64,000 nucleotides of DNA from positions 62,001 through 126,000 of the forward strand of contig NZ_JAPSJL010000004.1 in NCBI RefSeq assembly GCF_031178195.1, in the 5' to 3' direction. Position numbers and translations under genes: made by a program. Source of the DNA: Zhihengliuella sp. Its GTDB lineage: Bacteria > Actinomycetota > Actinomycetes > Actinomycetales > Micrococcaceae. Positions 1 through 7,472 of the stretch are shown piece by piece (position 1 is the first letter of the stretch; every line of letters starts with the position of its first letter). The notes beneath the pieces were generated by a model. The model had not been told where the DNA came from. It saw only the letters and a program-made list of their open reading frames with translations, and searched no databases.

Positions 1-303
1 GAACGCCACCAGCGAGTCGAGGAAGTCGGGGACGCCGAAGCCGTCCTGCTCCCAGCGGCGCAGGTCCTGCTGCACCAGCCGCAGGTACTCGTCGTCGTGC
101 GGCAGGTGGGTGCGCAGCTCCTCGAGCGACTCGACGATCGTCTCGACGCAGGCCCGGGCGGTGGCGTGGTCCGCGGCCTCCGGGATGGAGCCGTCCTTGA
201 TCTGGACCTGCTGCAGGGCGGTGGCCGCCGTCTTGAGGTCCTTCCAGGCCGGCAGCGCCGGCAGTTCCTGGGCGGGGATGCGGGTGGTGTCCGTGGTCAA
301 CAT
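1..303 (-). CDS. DUF6421-like protein, N-terminal part (runs off the window)
   Basis: The frame opens at an ATG at 303 and stays open to the window edge, so only about 101 N-terminal residues are present and the C-terminus lies outside. The start is preceded by a GAAGGGAA Shine-Dalgarno. Visible segments include KDGSIPEAADHA, a central LRTHLPHDDEYL and a conserved-looking WEQDGFGVPDFLDSL. These resemble, from memory, the start of the DUF6421 proteins common in Arthrobacter and relatives, whose function is not known. There is no signal peptide or membrane segment in the visible part. Identification is by pattern recall only. Confidence 0.6.
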   Translation of the reverse strand, partial: MLTTDTTRIPAQELPALPAWKDLKTAATALQQVQIKDGSIPEAADHATARACVETIVESLEELRTHLPHDDEYLRLVQQDLRRWEQDGFGVPDFLDSLVAF

Positions 304-362
304 CGTTGTTCCCTTCGGGTCGTATCGTCGCGGCTTCGCGGTGGACGCTGCGTCCGAGGTGC

Positions 363-404
363 TAGTGCAACCTTTTACACCAGCGTAGCTACTTCAGTGC
401 ACTA
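363..404. promoter_or_regulatory. Inverted repeat between divergent genes
   Basis: TAGTGCA (363-369) and TGCACTA (398-404) form 7-bp inverted arms separated by 28 bp. The spacer is AT-rich. The repeat sits in the gap between the truncated minus-strand gene and the FemAB gene, where a regulator of the minus-strand gene could bind. No regulator is identified. Confidence 0.3.
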
Positions 405-453
405 AGGCTAGGGGGTCCCGGCCGGAAGTTGTGCCCGGGCTATGCTGAATGCC

Positions 454-1617
454 GTGCCTGCCACCCAGCTCTCCGTCCGTCCGATCACCGCCGACGAGCA
501 CCGCGCATTCCTCGCCGAACGGCCCGGGGCCAGCTTCCTGCAGCTGCCGGCGTGGGCGCGTGTGAAGCGCGAGTGGCGGCCCGAGTACCTCGGCTGGTTC
601 GCGTCCGGGCAGCAGGTCGGCAGCGCCCAGGTGCTGCACCGCCCCCTGCCCGTCCTCAAGCGCACGCTCGCCTATCTCCCCGAGGGGCCCGTCCTCGACT
701 GGGCCGCCCACACGACGGCGGAGGTCACGGAGCCGCTGCTGGCGCACCTCAGGCGCCACGGCGCATTCCTGGTCCGCATGGGCGTCCCCGGCGTCCGCAA
801 CGTGTGGCGCGCCGCCGACGTCCGCAAGGCCCTCTCCGGCAAGAAGGGCGAGGACGGCCCCGCCCACGCCCTCATGAGCGACCTGCCGCCGCTCCGGAGC
901 GACCAGCAGGCGGAGTTCACCGCCTCCCGGCTGGCCGCCGCCGGCTGGACCAAGCCCGAGGTCAGCGAGGACTTCACCGCCGGCCAGCCCGAGTTCCAGG
1001 CCCGGATCCCGCTGCGCGACGCCGCCGGCGAGCCGCTCGACGTCGACGGGGTCCTCGCCAGCATGAACCAGAACGCCCGCCGCGAGACCCGCAAGGCGGC
1101 CTCGGGGCCCCTGGAGGTCCAGGTGGGCGGGGCGGACGACGTCGACCGCTTCCACGCGCTGTACCGGGAGACGGCCGAGCGGGACGGCTTCACCGGCCGT
1201 CCGGCACAGTACTTCACCACCATGTACAACGAGCTGAACGCCCACGCCCCGGGCACCTGCACCCTGTACTTCGCGGTGCACGAGGGGCGCGACCTCGCCT
1301 CCGCGATCCGCGTGCAGTCCGGCGAGGGGTCCTGGTACGTCTACGGGGCGTCCTCGTCGCAGGAGCGGAAACTGTTCGCGCCCAAGGCGCTCATCCACCG
1401 CATGATCGTCGACTCCCTGGCCGCGGGGTGCGCGTTCCTCGACCACGGCGGCGTCTCCGCCACCCTGGACAGGGAGCACCATCTGGCCGGGCTGACGCTC
1501 TTCAAGACCACGCTGGGGTGCGACGTCGTGCAGACCCTCGGCGAGTGGGACTACCCGCTGAACAAGCCGCTCGCCAAGGCCTTCGACCTCTACATGAAGG
1601 CGCGCGACCGACACTAG
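454..1617 (+). CDS. FemAB-family peptidoglycan bridge aminoacyltransferase
   Basis: A 387-residue protein of the FemA/FemB/FemX family (GNAT fold). These enzymes use aminoacyl-tRNA to add amino acids to the peptide stem of lipid II on the cytoplasmic face of the membrane. Typical features are the N-terminal FLQLPAWARVK, the first-lobe end GPVLDW, the NARRETRKA basic stretch around residue 210, and the C-terminal GLTLFKTTLGCDVVQTLGEWDYPLN block. A -10-like TATGCT (441-446) lies exactly 7 nt before a GTG at 454, which fits a leaderless start. The in-frame ATG at 442 would fall inside that -10, so I prefer 454. Which residue it adds cannot be told from sequence. Confidence 0.85.
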   Translation: MPATQLSVRPITADEHRAFLAERPGASFLQLPAWARVKREWRPEYLGWFASGQQVGSAQVLHRPLPVLKRTLAYLPEGPVLDWAAHTTAEVTEPLLAHLRRHGAFLVRMGVPGVRNVWRAADVRKALSGKKGEDGPAHALMSDLPPLRSDQQAEFTASRLAAAGWTKPEVSEDFTAGQPEFQARIPLRDAAGEPLDVDGVLASMNQNARRETRKAASGPLEVQVGGADDVDRFHALYRETAERDGFTGRPAQYFTTMYNELNAHAPGTCTLYFAVHEGRDLASAIRVQSGEGSWYVYGASSSQERKLFAPKALIHRMIVDSLAAGCAFLDHGGVSATLDREHHLAGLTLFKTTLGCDVVQTLGEWDYPLNKPLAKAFDLYMKARDRH

Positions 1618-1676
1618 ACGGCACAGGCACAGGCACAGGCGCGAGGCCGCAGACGCCGGCCGGGCAGGAGCATTCG

Positions 1677-2555
1677 ATGGGCATCGACTTCGCAGACCCG
1701 GGGAACCGGCGCACCTATGCCGCGCGGAGGGCCAACACGGCCTGGGCTGACTTCGTCGGCGGCCTGGTGGAGCTGCCCGGCGCGCGCGTGGCGGACATCG
1801 GCTGCGGCGGGGGCATCTACTCCACGGCGCTGCTCGATGCCGGGGCCGCTGCGGTCGTCGGGGTCGATGGCTCGGCGGGCATGGTCTCCGGCGCCCGCGA
1901 GCGCGCGGCAGGCCGCGGCCTGCGGGCCGGGCGCGGCGGGACCCTCGACTTCGCCGTCGCGGATGCCGCGGACACCGGACTGGAGGCCGGCTCCTTCGAC
2001 GTGGTGCTCCAGCGCGCGCTCATCCACCACGTGGAGGACCTGCGGGCGGTCTTCGTCGAGGCCCGGCGGATCCTCCGGCCGGACGGGATGCTGATCGTCC
2101 AGGATCGGACCATGGACGACGTCGCCCGGCCGGGGTCGCCCGAGCACCCGCGCGGCTACTTCTTCGAGCGCTACCCGCGACTGCTGGAGGTCGAGCGGGC
2201 GCGGCGCCCGGCCCCGGGCGAGGTGGAGGCCGCCCTCTCCGCGGCCGGATTCGACGACGTCCTGGCGCGCCCGTTCCAGGAGGTCCGCCGGGAGTACGCG
2301 TCCGTGGCGGAACTGGCTGCGGACCTCCGGTCCCGGACCGGGCGGTCGATCCTCCACGAGCTCGACGACGCCGAGCTGGACGACCTGGTCGATTTCATCG
2401 CTGCGGAGTACGGGGAGGCCGGCCGTCCCGGCGGGGCGGGCCGCCCGAGCCGGGCTCCGATCTCCGAGCAGGACCACTGGACCGTCTGGACGGCGTGCAA
2501 CCTCGCGCCCGAGGCCGCCTCGGGGGCGGGCGACGCCGGGCCGGGCCACGCGTAG
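1677..2555 (+). CDS. Class I SAM-dependent methyltransferase
   Basis: A 292-residue protein with a Rossmann methyltransferase domain at about residues 20-160. Motif I is VADIGCGGGIYS, the acidic end of strand 2 is VVGVDGSAGM, and the motif IV region is FDVVLQRALIHH. The substrate is unknown. The family includes small-molecule methyltransferases and UbiE-like enzymes. The ATG at 1677 is chosen because the methyltransferase domain starts right after it; GGGCAGGAG lies just upstream. The C-terminal 60 residues are acidic and low in complexity. It is separated by only 20 bp from the next methyltransferase gene, suggesting co-transcription. Confidence 0.75.
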   Translation: MGIDFADPGNRRTYAARRANTAWADFVGGLVELPGARVADIGCGGGIYSTALLDAGAAAVVGVDGSAGMVSGARERAAGRGLRAGRGGTLDFAVADAADTGLEAGSFDVVLQRALIHHVEDLRAVFVEARRILRPDGMLIVQDRTMDDVARPGSPEHPRGYFFERYPRLLEVERARRPAPGEVEAALSAAGFDDVLARPFQEVRREYASVAELAADLRSRTGRSILHELDDAELDDLVDFIAAEYGEAGRPGGAGRPSRAPISEQDHWTVWTACNLAPEAASGAGDAGPGHA

Positions 2556-2575
2556 CGGGCGACGAGGAGCACACG

Positions 2576-3382
2576 ATGGCTGGACGGAACTGGTTCGAGA
2601 CCGGCGGCGAGGCGTACGCGGCCTACCGCCCCGAGTACCCGCAGGCGCTCGCCGACTGGCTGGCCGAGTCGACGGCGGACGCCGGGGGCGCCCGCGAGCT
2701 CGCCGTCGACGTCGGCTGCGGCAGCGGGCAGCTGACCGCGCTGCTGGCCGAGCGGTTCGAGCGGGTGATCGGCGTCGACCCGAGCTCCGGCCAGATCGCC
2801 AGCGCTCGCCGGCGGGAGGGGGTGGAGTACCGCGTGGGGCCGGCGGAAGCGCTGCCGGTGCCGGACGGGGCCGCCGGCCTCATCACGGCGGCCCAGGCGG
2901 CGCATTGGTTCGACCTGGACCGGTTCTACGCGGAAGCCCGGCGCATCGCCGCACCGGGCGCGCTGGTGGCGCTGATCGGGTACGGCCTCATGCGCTTCGA
3001 CCACGACGGGGACGATCCCGCCGCGCCGGACGCGGTGGAACGACGCCTGGCCGAGCGGTTCGACCGCTTCTACGCCGAGGAGATGGGTCCGTATTGGCCG
3101 CCGGAGCGGAGAATCGTGGAGGCCGGTTACACCACCGTCGACTTCCCCTTCCAGGAGATCGACGGGCCACGACTGCGGATCGAGCTGCGCGTCGCCCTGG
3201 ACGCCTTCCTCGGCTACCTCTCCACGTGGTCCGCGGTCGCCCGCGCCCGCGAGGCGGGTGAGGAGGATCTGCTGGCGGCGTTCCGCGGAGAGCTCGCCGA
3301 ACTCTGGGGCGAGCGCGCCCGGACGCGGCCGATCTCGTGGCCGCTGCACCTGCGCGTCGGGAGCGTCGGCTCCGGATCCTGA
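2576..3382 (+). CDS. Class I SAM-dependent methyltransferase
   Basis: A 268-residue methyltransferase with motif I at VDVGCGSGQLTALLAE, followed by VIGVDPSSGQIASARRR and a motif IV/V region AAQAAHWFDLDRFYAEA. The AHWFD signature and overall layout match the Tam/YcgJ-like Methyltransf_11 group that often methylates small carboxylic or aromatic compounds; the substrate here is not determinable. The start at 2576 is preceded by CGACGAGGAGC, a good ribosome-binding site. It follows the first methyltransferase closely, but the two are clearly divergent in sequence rather than a recent duplication. Confidence 0.75.
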   Translation: MAGRNWFETGGEAYAAYRPEYPQALADWLAESTADAGGARELAVDVGCGSGQLTALLAERFERVIGVDPSSGQIASARRREGVEYRVGPAEALPVPDGAAGLITAAQAAHWFDLDRFYAEARRIAAPGALVALIGYGLMRFDHDGDDPAAPDAVERRLAERFDRFYAEEMGPYWPPERRIVEAGYTTVDFPFQEIDGPRLRIELRVALDAFLGYLSTWSAVARAREAGEEDLLAAFRGELAELWGERARTRPISWPLHLRVGSVGSGS

Positions 3383-3388
3383 GCCTCT

Positions 3389-3412
3389 TTGATTATCAGC
3401 TACGATAATCAA
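3389..3412. promoter_or_regulatory. Palindromic operator overlapping the -10 of the HTH regulator gene
   Basis: TTGATTATC (3389-3397) and GATAATCAA (3404-3412) are perfect 9-bp inverted arms around AGCTAC. The palindrome ends one base before the ATG at 3414. It contains a -10-like TACGAT (3401-3406) placed 7 nt from the start codon. A protein bound here would block both promoter and start, which is typical of a self-repressing winged-helix regulator. Confidence 0.7.
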
Positions 3413-3413
3413 C

Positions 3414-3968
3414 ATGCAGGAGCGAACGAGTCCCACGGAACTGGTCATGCACCCCGTCCGCCTCCAGATCCTGCGGTCCTTCCTGGGTGGTCGCGAGCTC
3501 ACGACGGGCGAGCTGCGTGCGCGGCTGCCGGACGTGCCGCCGGCGAGCCTCTACCGGCACGTGGCGGCCCTGCACGACGGCGGAGCGCTGGCCGTCGCCC
3601 GAGAGCGCCCCGTCCGCGGAGGGGTCGAACGGACCTATCGTCTGGGCCCCGAGGCCGCGCTCCTCTCGGAGGACGGCATGCGCGGCCTGCAGCCCGGCCA
3701 GCGGCGCGCGCTCTTCACGGCATTCCTCGCCGACGTGGCGGCGCGTGTGGACGACCGGATCGAGCACCTGGACGCCGACGAGGTCAGCTTCGGGCACGTC
3801 GCCTTCCGGGCCACGGACGAGGAGCTGCGCGAGCTCAGTCGGCGGATCCAGGCGCTGATCGCGGAGGTCGACGACCGGTCCGCTGGCACCGCGCGCCCCC
3901 GCAGGTCGCTGGCGACCGTCCTCTACACCGATCCGCTCGAGGAGAGCACCGATGAATCCGCTCAGTGA
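3414..3968 (+). CDS. Winged-helix transcriptional regulator (ArsR/HTH_20-like)
   Basis: A 184-residue regulator. The N-terminal winged helix covers about residues 8-80: LVMHPVRLQILRSFLGG, the recognition helix region PASLYRHVAALHDGG and the wing ending GGVERTYRLG. The C-terminal half is mostly helical, with a DDRIEHLDADEV stretch that could bind a ligand or dimerise. There is no Shine-Dalgarno and the -10-like TACGAT is 7 nt from the ATG, so the mRNA is probably leaderless. A perfect palindrome covers that -10, implying autorepression. The next gene (FBP family) overlaps its end by 17 bp and is almost certainly co-regulated. Confidence 0.8.
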   Translation: MQERTSPTELVMHPVRLQILRSFLGGRELTTGELRARLPDVPPASLYRHVAALHDGGALAVARERPVRGGVERTYRLGPEAALLSEDGMRGLQPGQRRALFTAFLADVAARVDDRIEHLDADEVSFGHVAFRATDEELRELSRRIQALIAEVDDRSAGTARPRRSLATVLYTDPLEESTDESAQ

Positions 3969-4443
3969 TCACGAGATCCGTACCTCCTTCGTTAACTGCT
4001 CGCGCAAGGACGCGGCCAGGCTCTCGCTGCCGCCCGGGCTGCGGCAGTTGGACTGGTCTCGCCGGGAGTACCTTGGCTGGAGGGATCGCCAGGATCCCCG
4101 GCGCGGCTTCGCCGTCGTCCCCACGCCCGACGGGCCCGTGGGCTTCGTCCTGCAGACGGGAGCGGTGCCCGGAGGCAGCCCCCGGGCGGCGATGTGCGCG
4201 TGGTGCGAGGACGTCTACCTGGCGGACCCCGCCGTCCTGTACGTGGCACGACGAGCCGGTCAGGCGGGTCGCGATGGCTCCACCGTGGGCACGCTGATCT
4301 GCGAGAACTTCCAGTGCTCGGCCAACGTGCGGAAACGGCCGCCGCTGCCCTACAAGGGCTTCGACCTGGACGCCTTCGTCGCGGAGCGCGTCGAGGGACT
4401 CCGGCACCGGGTCGCCGGCTTCGCCGCCTCCGTGCTCCGATGA
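3952..4443 (+). CDS. FBP-domain protein (EF-G-binding treble-clef zinc finger)
   Basis: A 163-residue protein ending in the treble-clef zinc finger of FusB/Far proteins, which bind elongation factor G and release it from fusidic-acid-stalled ribosomes. The zinc ligands are visible as MCAWCEDV near residue 85 and LICENFQCSANVR near residue 118. The N-terminal helical part is shorter than in FusB (about 213 residues), as in most actinobacterial homologues, so a resistance role is not proven. The ATG at 3952 overlaps the end of the regulator gene by 17 bp, suggesting translational coupling and control by the upstream palindrome. Confidence 0.8.
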   Translation: MNPLSDHEIRTSFVNCSRKDAARLSLPPGLRQLDWSRREYLGWRDRQDPRRGFAVVPTPDGPVGFVLQTGAVPGGSPRAAMCAWCEDVYLADPAVLYVARRAGQAGRDGSTVGTLICENFQCSANVRKRPPLPYKGFDLDAFVAERVEGLRHRVAGFAASVLR

Positions 4444-4531
4444 CCGGGGCCTGGCCCGATGCGGAGGGCGCGGCCCGGCGGACGACGGCGGGCGGGGCCT
4501 GACAGTGGGAGGCGCCGCTGAGAGCATGACG

Positions 4532-4560
4532 AAGGCCCCCAGCCGATGGCTGGGGGCCTT
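4532..4560. terminator. Strong hairpin, likely bidirectional terminator
   Basis: AAGGCCCCCAGCC (4532-4544) pairs perfectly with GGCTGGGGGCCTT (4548-4560) around a 3-nt loop. The A-run/T-run ends suit termination in both directions between the convergent FBP and VOC genes. Confidence 0.85.
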
Positions 4561-4636
4561 CACTCATCACTCGCACCTTCATGAGGTGTCTACGACTCTA
4601 GGCGGTGATGCTGGGACCGAGCTGGGGCTCGGGTGC

Positions 4637-5092
4637 TCATTGGCTGTCCGTCTGGCCGGCCTGCATCGCGGCCATATCCATCCACGCCAGTTCCCACACG
4701 TGCCCGTCCGGATCGGCGAACGCCGCCCCGTACATCCCGGGGATCTCCTCGGTGGCCGGCCGGTACACCGACCCGCCGCCGTTCACGGCACGGGCGACGG
4801 TCTCGTCCACGTCCTCGCGGCTCTCGGCGGAGAGCGCGGTCAGGACCTGCTGGTGGCCCTCTCCGCTGCCCGGCTTGTCCCCGTTGCGCAGGAACGTGGC
4901 GAAGTAGTTCTCCTTGAGGACCATCAGGAAGATGTTCTCGTCGATGATCCACCCGCTGGCGTTCTCGTCAGAGAAGTCGGTGTTCTTGGTGAGGCCGAGC
5001 GTCTCGTAGAAGTGGTCCGAGCGGGCGAGGTCGGCGGTCGGCAGATTGACAAAGATCATGCGGCTCATGGGGGCTACTATGGCACCGGTCAT
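4637..5092 (-). CDS. VOC-family (glyoxalase/bleomycin-resistance fold) protein
   Basis: A 151-residue single-gene VOC protein with the beta-alpha-beta-beta-beta pattern: MIFVNLPTADLARSDHFYETLG at the start and YGAAFADPDGHVWELAWMDM at the end. This resembles the YjdN/PhnB-like lactoylglutathione-lyase relatives of unknown substrate. The start at 5092 is supported by GGGAGCGC just upstream and by an ATGA overlap with the stop of the preceding gene; the internal MSRMIF start has no Shine-Dalgarno. The coupling suggests the two proteins are made together. Confidence 0.8.
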   Translation of the reverse strand: MTGAIVAPMSRMIFVNLPTADLARSDHFYETLGLTKNTDFSDENASGWIIDENIFLMVLKENYFATFLRNGDKPGSGEGHQQVLTALSAESREDVDETVARAVNGGGSVYRPATEEIPGMYGAAFADPDGHVWELAWMDMAAMQAGQTDSQ

Positions 5093-5580
5093 GCGCTCCC
5101 GCTAGACCTTCCGGCGGACTCGTCCTCCGGTGGCAGGGCCTCGTGGTGCCGCCGTCCGTGCGTCCGGCGCGCCTCCTTCATCTCCGCCTCGTACAGGTGC
5201 CGCTTGCCGTCCGCCAGCTCCTGGCGCGCATCCCGCTCCACCGCCTTGAACGCCGCATAGTAGTTGTCGTCGTAGTCCTCGACGATCTGGAAGGTCCACC
5301 GCCCGCGGATGACGTTGCGCCCCAGCACCTCCGTCTCCACGCGCTCGGCCATCTCGTGGTGGCCGGCCTCCCGGAACAGCCGGACGGCGTCGTCCAGTGC
5401 CAGGTCGGCCGTCCCGGTGAGCCGGTGGAACCCGTACAGGAGGCCCCGGGCATGCTCCACGACCTCCAGCGCCTCGGAGAGCTTCCCGAGCGCCTCCACG
5501 GTCGCGTCGTCGACCCCGGCTCCGCGTCGGTGCTGCTCGTCCGGCCCGTGGTCCGTCCTGGGTGTGCTCTGCTCTGCCAT
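5089..5580 (-). CDS. Conserved hypothetical protein, coupled to the VOC gene
   Basis: A 163-residue soluble protein with no recognised family. The middle is helical and amphipathic (VEALGKLSEALEVVEHARGL, then FREAGHHEMAERVETEV). A well-conserved-looking segment RWTFQIVEDYDDNYYAAFK follows, and the C-terminus is highly charged (KRHLYEAEMKEARRTHGRRHH). A -10-like GATGAT (5587-5592) lies 6 nt from the ATG without a Shine-Dalgarno, consistent with leaderless expression. Its stop overlaps the start of the downstream VOC gene (ATGA). I assign no function. Confidence 0.7.
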   Translation of the reverse strand: MAEQSTPRTDHGPDEQHRRGAGVDDATVEALGKLSEALEVVEHARGLLYGFHRLTGTADLALDDAVRLFREAGHHEMAERVETEVLGRNVIRGRWTFQIVEDYDDNYYAAFKAVERDARQELADGKRHLYEAEMKEARRTHGRRHHEALPPEDESAGRSSGSA

Positions 5581-5607
5581 GGGGAGATCATCGCAGGATT
5601 CCCGCGA

Positions 5608-6978
5608 TTAGTGACCCCCTGCCGGACCACCCATCGTGTCCGGCCCGGCCGCCGCCCCGTCGGCGGGCCCGTGGTCCGCGCCCGGGGGTTCGGCGGCGTG
5701 CCGTGCCCGACGGCCGCCCGGCCGCGGCGGTCGTCGCCGCGTCACCGGCGGCGCGTGCTCGGGGCGCAGCCCCACCGCGATCGCCCAAGCGGGCAGCAGC
5801 GACAGCGCCGGGAAGGCGCGGAGGACCCGGGCCGCCGTCGTCGGCAGGGCGAAGTCCCGGCCGCGCCCGAGCGCCGCGTCGAACCCCCGGTGCATCGCCC
5901 GCTGGATACCCTGGGTGAAGACGGTCGGAGGAGTGCGACGGCGTTGCACGGCCGCCACATGGGCGTCGCCGAGGCGGCCCTGGAGCAGGGGGCGCGCGAG
6001 CAGGCGCGCCGCGGCCACGCCGTCCTGGATCGCGAGGTTGATCCCCACGCCGCCGATCGGCGACATCGCGTGGGCGGCGTCGCCGATGCAGAGCAGGCCC
6101 GGTCGGTGCCAGCGCTCGAGCCGGTTCAGCCGCACGTCGAGGACCTTCACGTCGTCGAGCTCCAACCCGTCCACGGCGCCGGCCAGCTCGGGCACGGTCG
6201 CCGCGAGGTCGGCCCGCACCCGTTCGACGCCCTGCGCGCGGAGCCGGGCGTCGGCGCCCTTCGGGATGAGCCGGGCGACCTGCGCGTAGCCGCGGCGGGG
6301 GATGACCACGTAGAAGTTGCCGTTGGAGTTGCGCGGCATGAGCCGGCTGCCGAGTGCGGCCGAGGTCGCCGCGTCGGTGGGGACCCGGAACCACCAGGCG
6401 TCGACCCCCACCGGGAACTCGCGCACCGGCAGCTCCGCAGCAGCGCGCGCCACGGAGGTGCGCCCGTCCGCGGCGAGGGTGAGCAGGGCACGCAGCTCGT
6501 GCCCTTGGCCCGTCGCCCGGTCCCGGTAGCGGACGCCCACCACCTGCCCGTCCTCCCAGGCCAGGCCGGTGACCTCGGTCTCCGTGCGCAGCTCGAAGTT
6601 CGGCTCGCGCTCGCCGGCGGCTGCCAGCAGGTTCAGGAAGTCCCACTGCGGCGCGATCGCGATGTAGGGGTGGGGGAGTGGCAGACGCCGGAGGTCCGCG
6701 AGGCGGACGGTGGTGCCGTCCCGCACGGGCAGGCGGGCCTCCTCGATCCGGCTGTGCGGCAGCGCGGCGAACTCGGGGAAGAGGCCCAACTCGTCGAGCA
6801 GCGTCAGCGTGGTCGGGTGGACGGTGTCACCCCGGAAGTCGCGGAGGAAGTCGGCATGCTTCTCCAGAACGGTGACCCGCACGCCCGAGCGCGCCAGGAG
6901 CAGACCGGCGACCAGCCCGGCGGGACCGCCGCCGATGACGAGGCAGTCGGGGGTCTGCGATGTCGGGGTGTCCTCCAC
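5608..6978 (-). CDS. FAD-dependent monooxygenase (aromatic hydroxylase family)
   Basis: A 456-residue flavoprotein of the p-hydroxybenzoate hydroxylase/UbiH class. The N-terminal ADP-binding motif is CLVIGGGPAGLVAGLLLARS followed by VTVLEKH. RGDTVHPTTLTLLDELG and the second FAD motif LLCIGDAAHAMSPIGGVGIN are typical of FAD hydroxylases that use NAD(P)H and O2. The last 60 residues are a Pro/Arg/Gly-rich tail outside the enzyme fold. I place the start at GTG 6978, where a promoter puts -10 GATAGT 6 nt upstream; a GTG at 7026 would add 16 Cys-rich, unlikely residues. Substrate unknown. Confidence 0.8.
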   Translation of the reverse strand: MEDTPTSQTPDCLVIGGGPAGLVAGLLLARSGVRVTVLEKHADFLRDFRGDTVHPTTLTLLDELGLFPEFAALPHSRIEEARLPVRDGTTVRLADLRRLPLPHPYIAIAPQWDFLNLLAAAGEREPNFELRTETEVTGLAWEDGQVVGVRYRDRATGQGHELRALLTLAADGRTSVARAAAELPVREFPVGVDAWWFRVPTDAATSAALGSRLMPRNSNGNFYVVIPRRGYAQVARLIPKGADARLRAQGVERVRADLAATVPELAGAVDGLELDDVKVLDVRLNRLERWHRPGLLCIGDAAHAMSPIGGVGINLAIQDGVAAARLLARPLLQGRLGDAHVAAVQRRRTPPTVFTQGIQRAMHRGFDAALGRGRDFALPTTAARVLRAFPALSLLPAWAIAVGLRPEHAPPVTRRRPPRPGGRRARHAAEPPGADHGPADGAAAGPDTMGGPAGGH

Positions 6979-7472
6979 GTCGTCACTATCGCATCGGTCG
7001 CAGGAGGCGTAAAGAAAGCACGTCACAGAACACTATTCAGCCGCACCTTCTTAACGGCCTCGCGTTCCTTATTGACGGCGTTCAACGACAAGGAGGCGCG
7101 CAGGTTAAATCTCTGTGCACGCACATCCCTTGACGAGCCCAAAGGTCCATGGTATTGGCGGACGTCCATTCGCTTTAGTTTTCATGTGAAGAGGGATGAC
7201 TCCCTGTCGAGGTGATGCAGTGCCAGCATGCCACCCAGTCACGGCGTCCTGACGAAACCCCTTGTCAGAAGCCCAGGTCTGCCCCGATCGTCGTTTCGCG
7301 CGCGTCGCCCCTCGACTTCACGTGAAGCTTCAATTCTTCTGCGCGAATATTCAGCTTGTTTTGAGCGACCCCTTGAAATCTGTGAACGAGCTGTATTGAG
7401 TAGTGCGCGGGTGGCTTGTGCCACCGGCACGTTCAGCCACCCCGGCATTCCTAGAAAGAGGGGAACAAACTA
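6979..7472. other. Long AT-richer divergent intergenic region
   Basis: This 494-bp gap is noticeably less GC-rich than its surroundings. Facing right it holds a candidate promoter, TTGACG (7130-7135), a 17-bp spacer and TATTGG (7153-7158), about 310 nt before the giant surface protein. It also holds a 12-bp perfect palindrome CTTCACGTGAAG (7316-7327), with a related half-palindrome TTCATGTGAA at 7191-7200, which could be a regulator site. I see no convincing small gene or known riboswitch fold in the long leader. Confidence 0.5.
6985..7013 (-). promoter_or_regulatory. Promoter for leaderless FAD monooxygenase mRNA
   Basis: On the minus strand TTTACG (7013-7008) and GATAGT (6990-6985) are separated by exactly 17 bp, and the GTG start at 6978 follows 6 nt after the -10. 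There is no Shine-Dalgarno. This fits a sigma-A promoter with transcription starting at the start codon. Confidence 0.55.

Noticed and set aside
429-1616. Methyltransferase start extended upstream through the FemAB gene
   Set aside because: The extension is Arg/Pro-rich and lies wholly inside a real gene in another frame; the methyltransferase fold begins right after the ATG at 1677.
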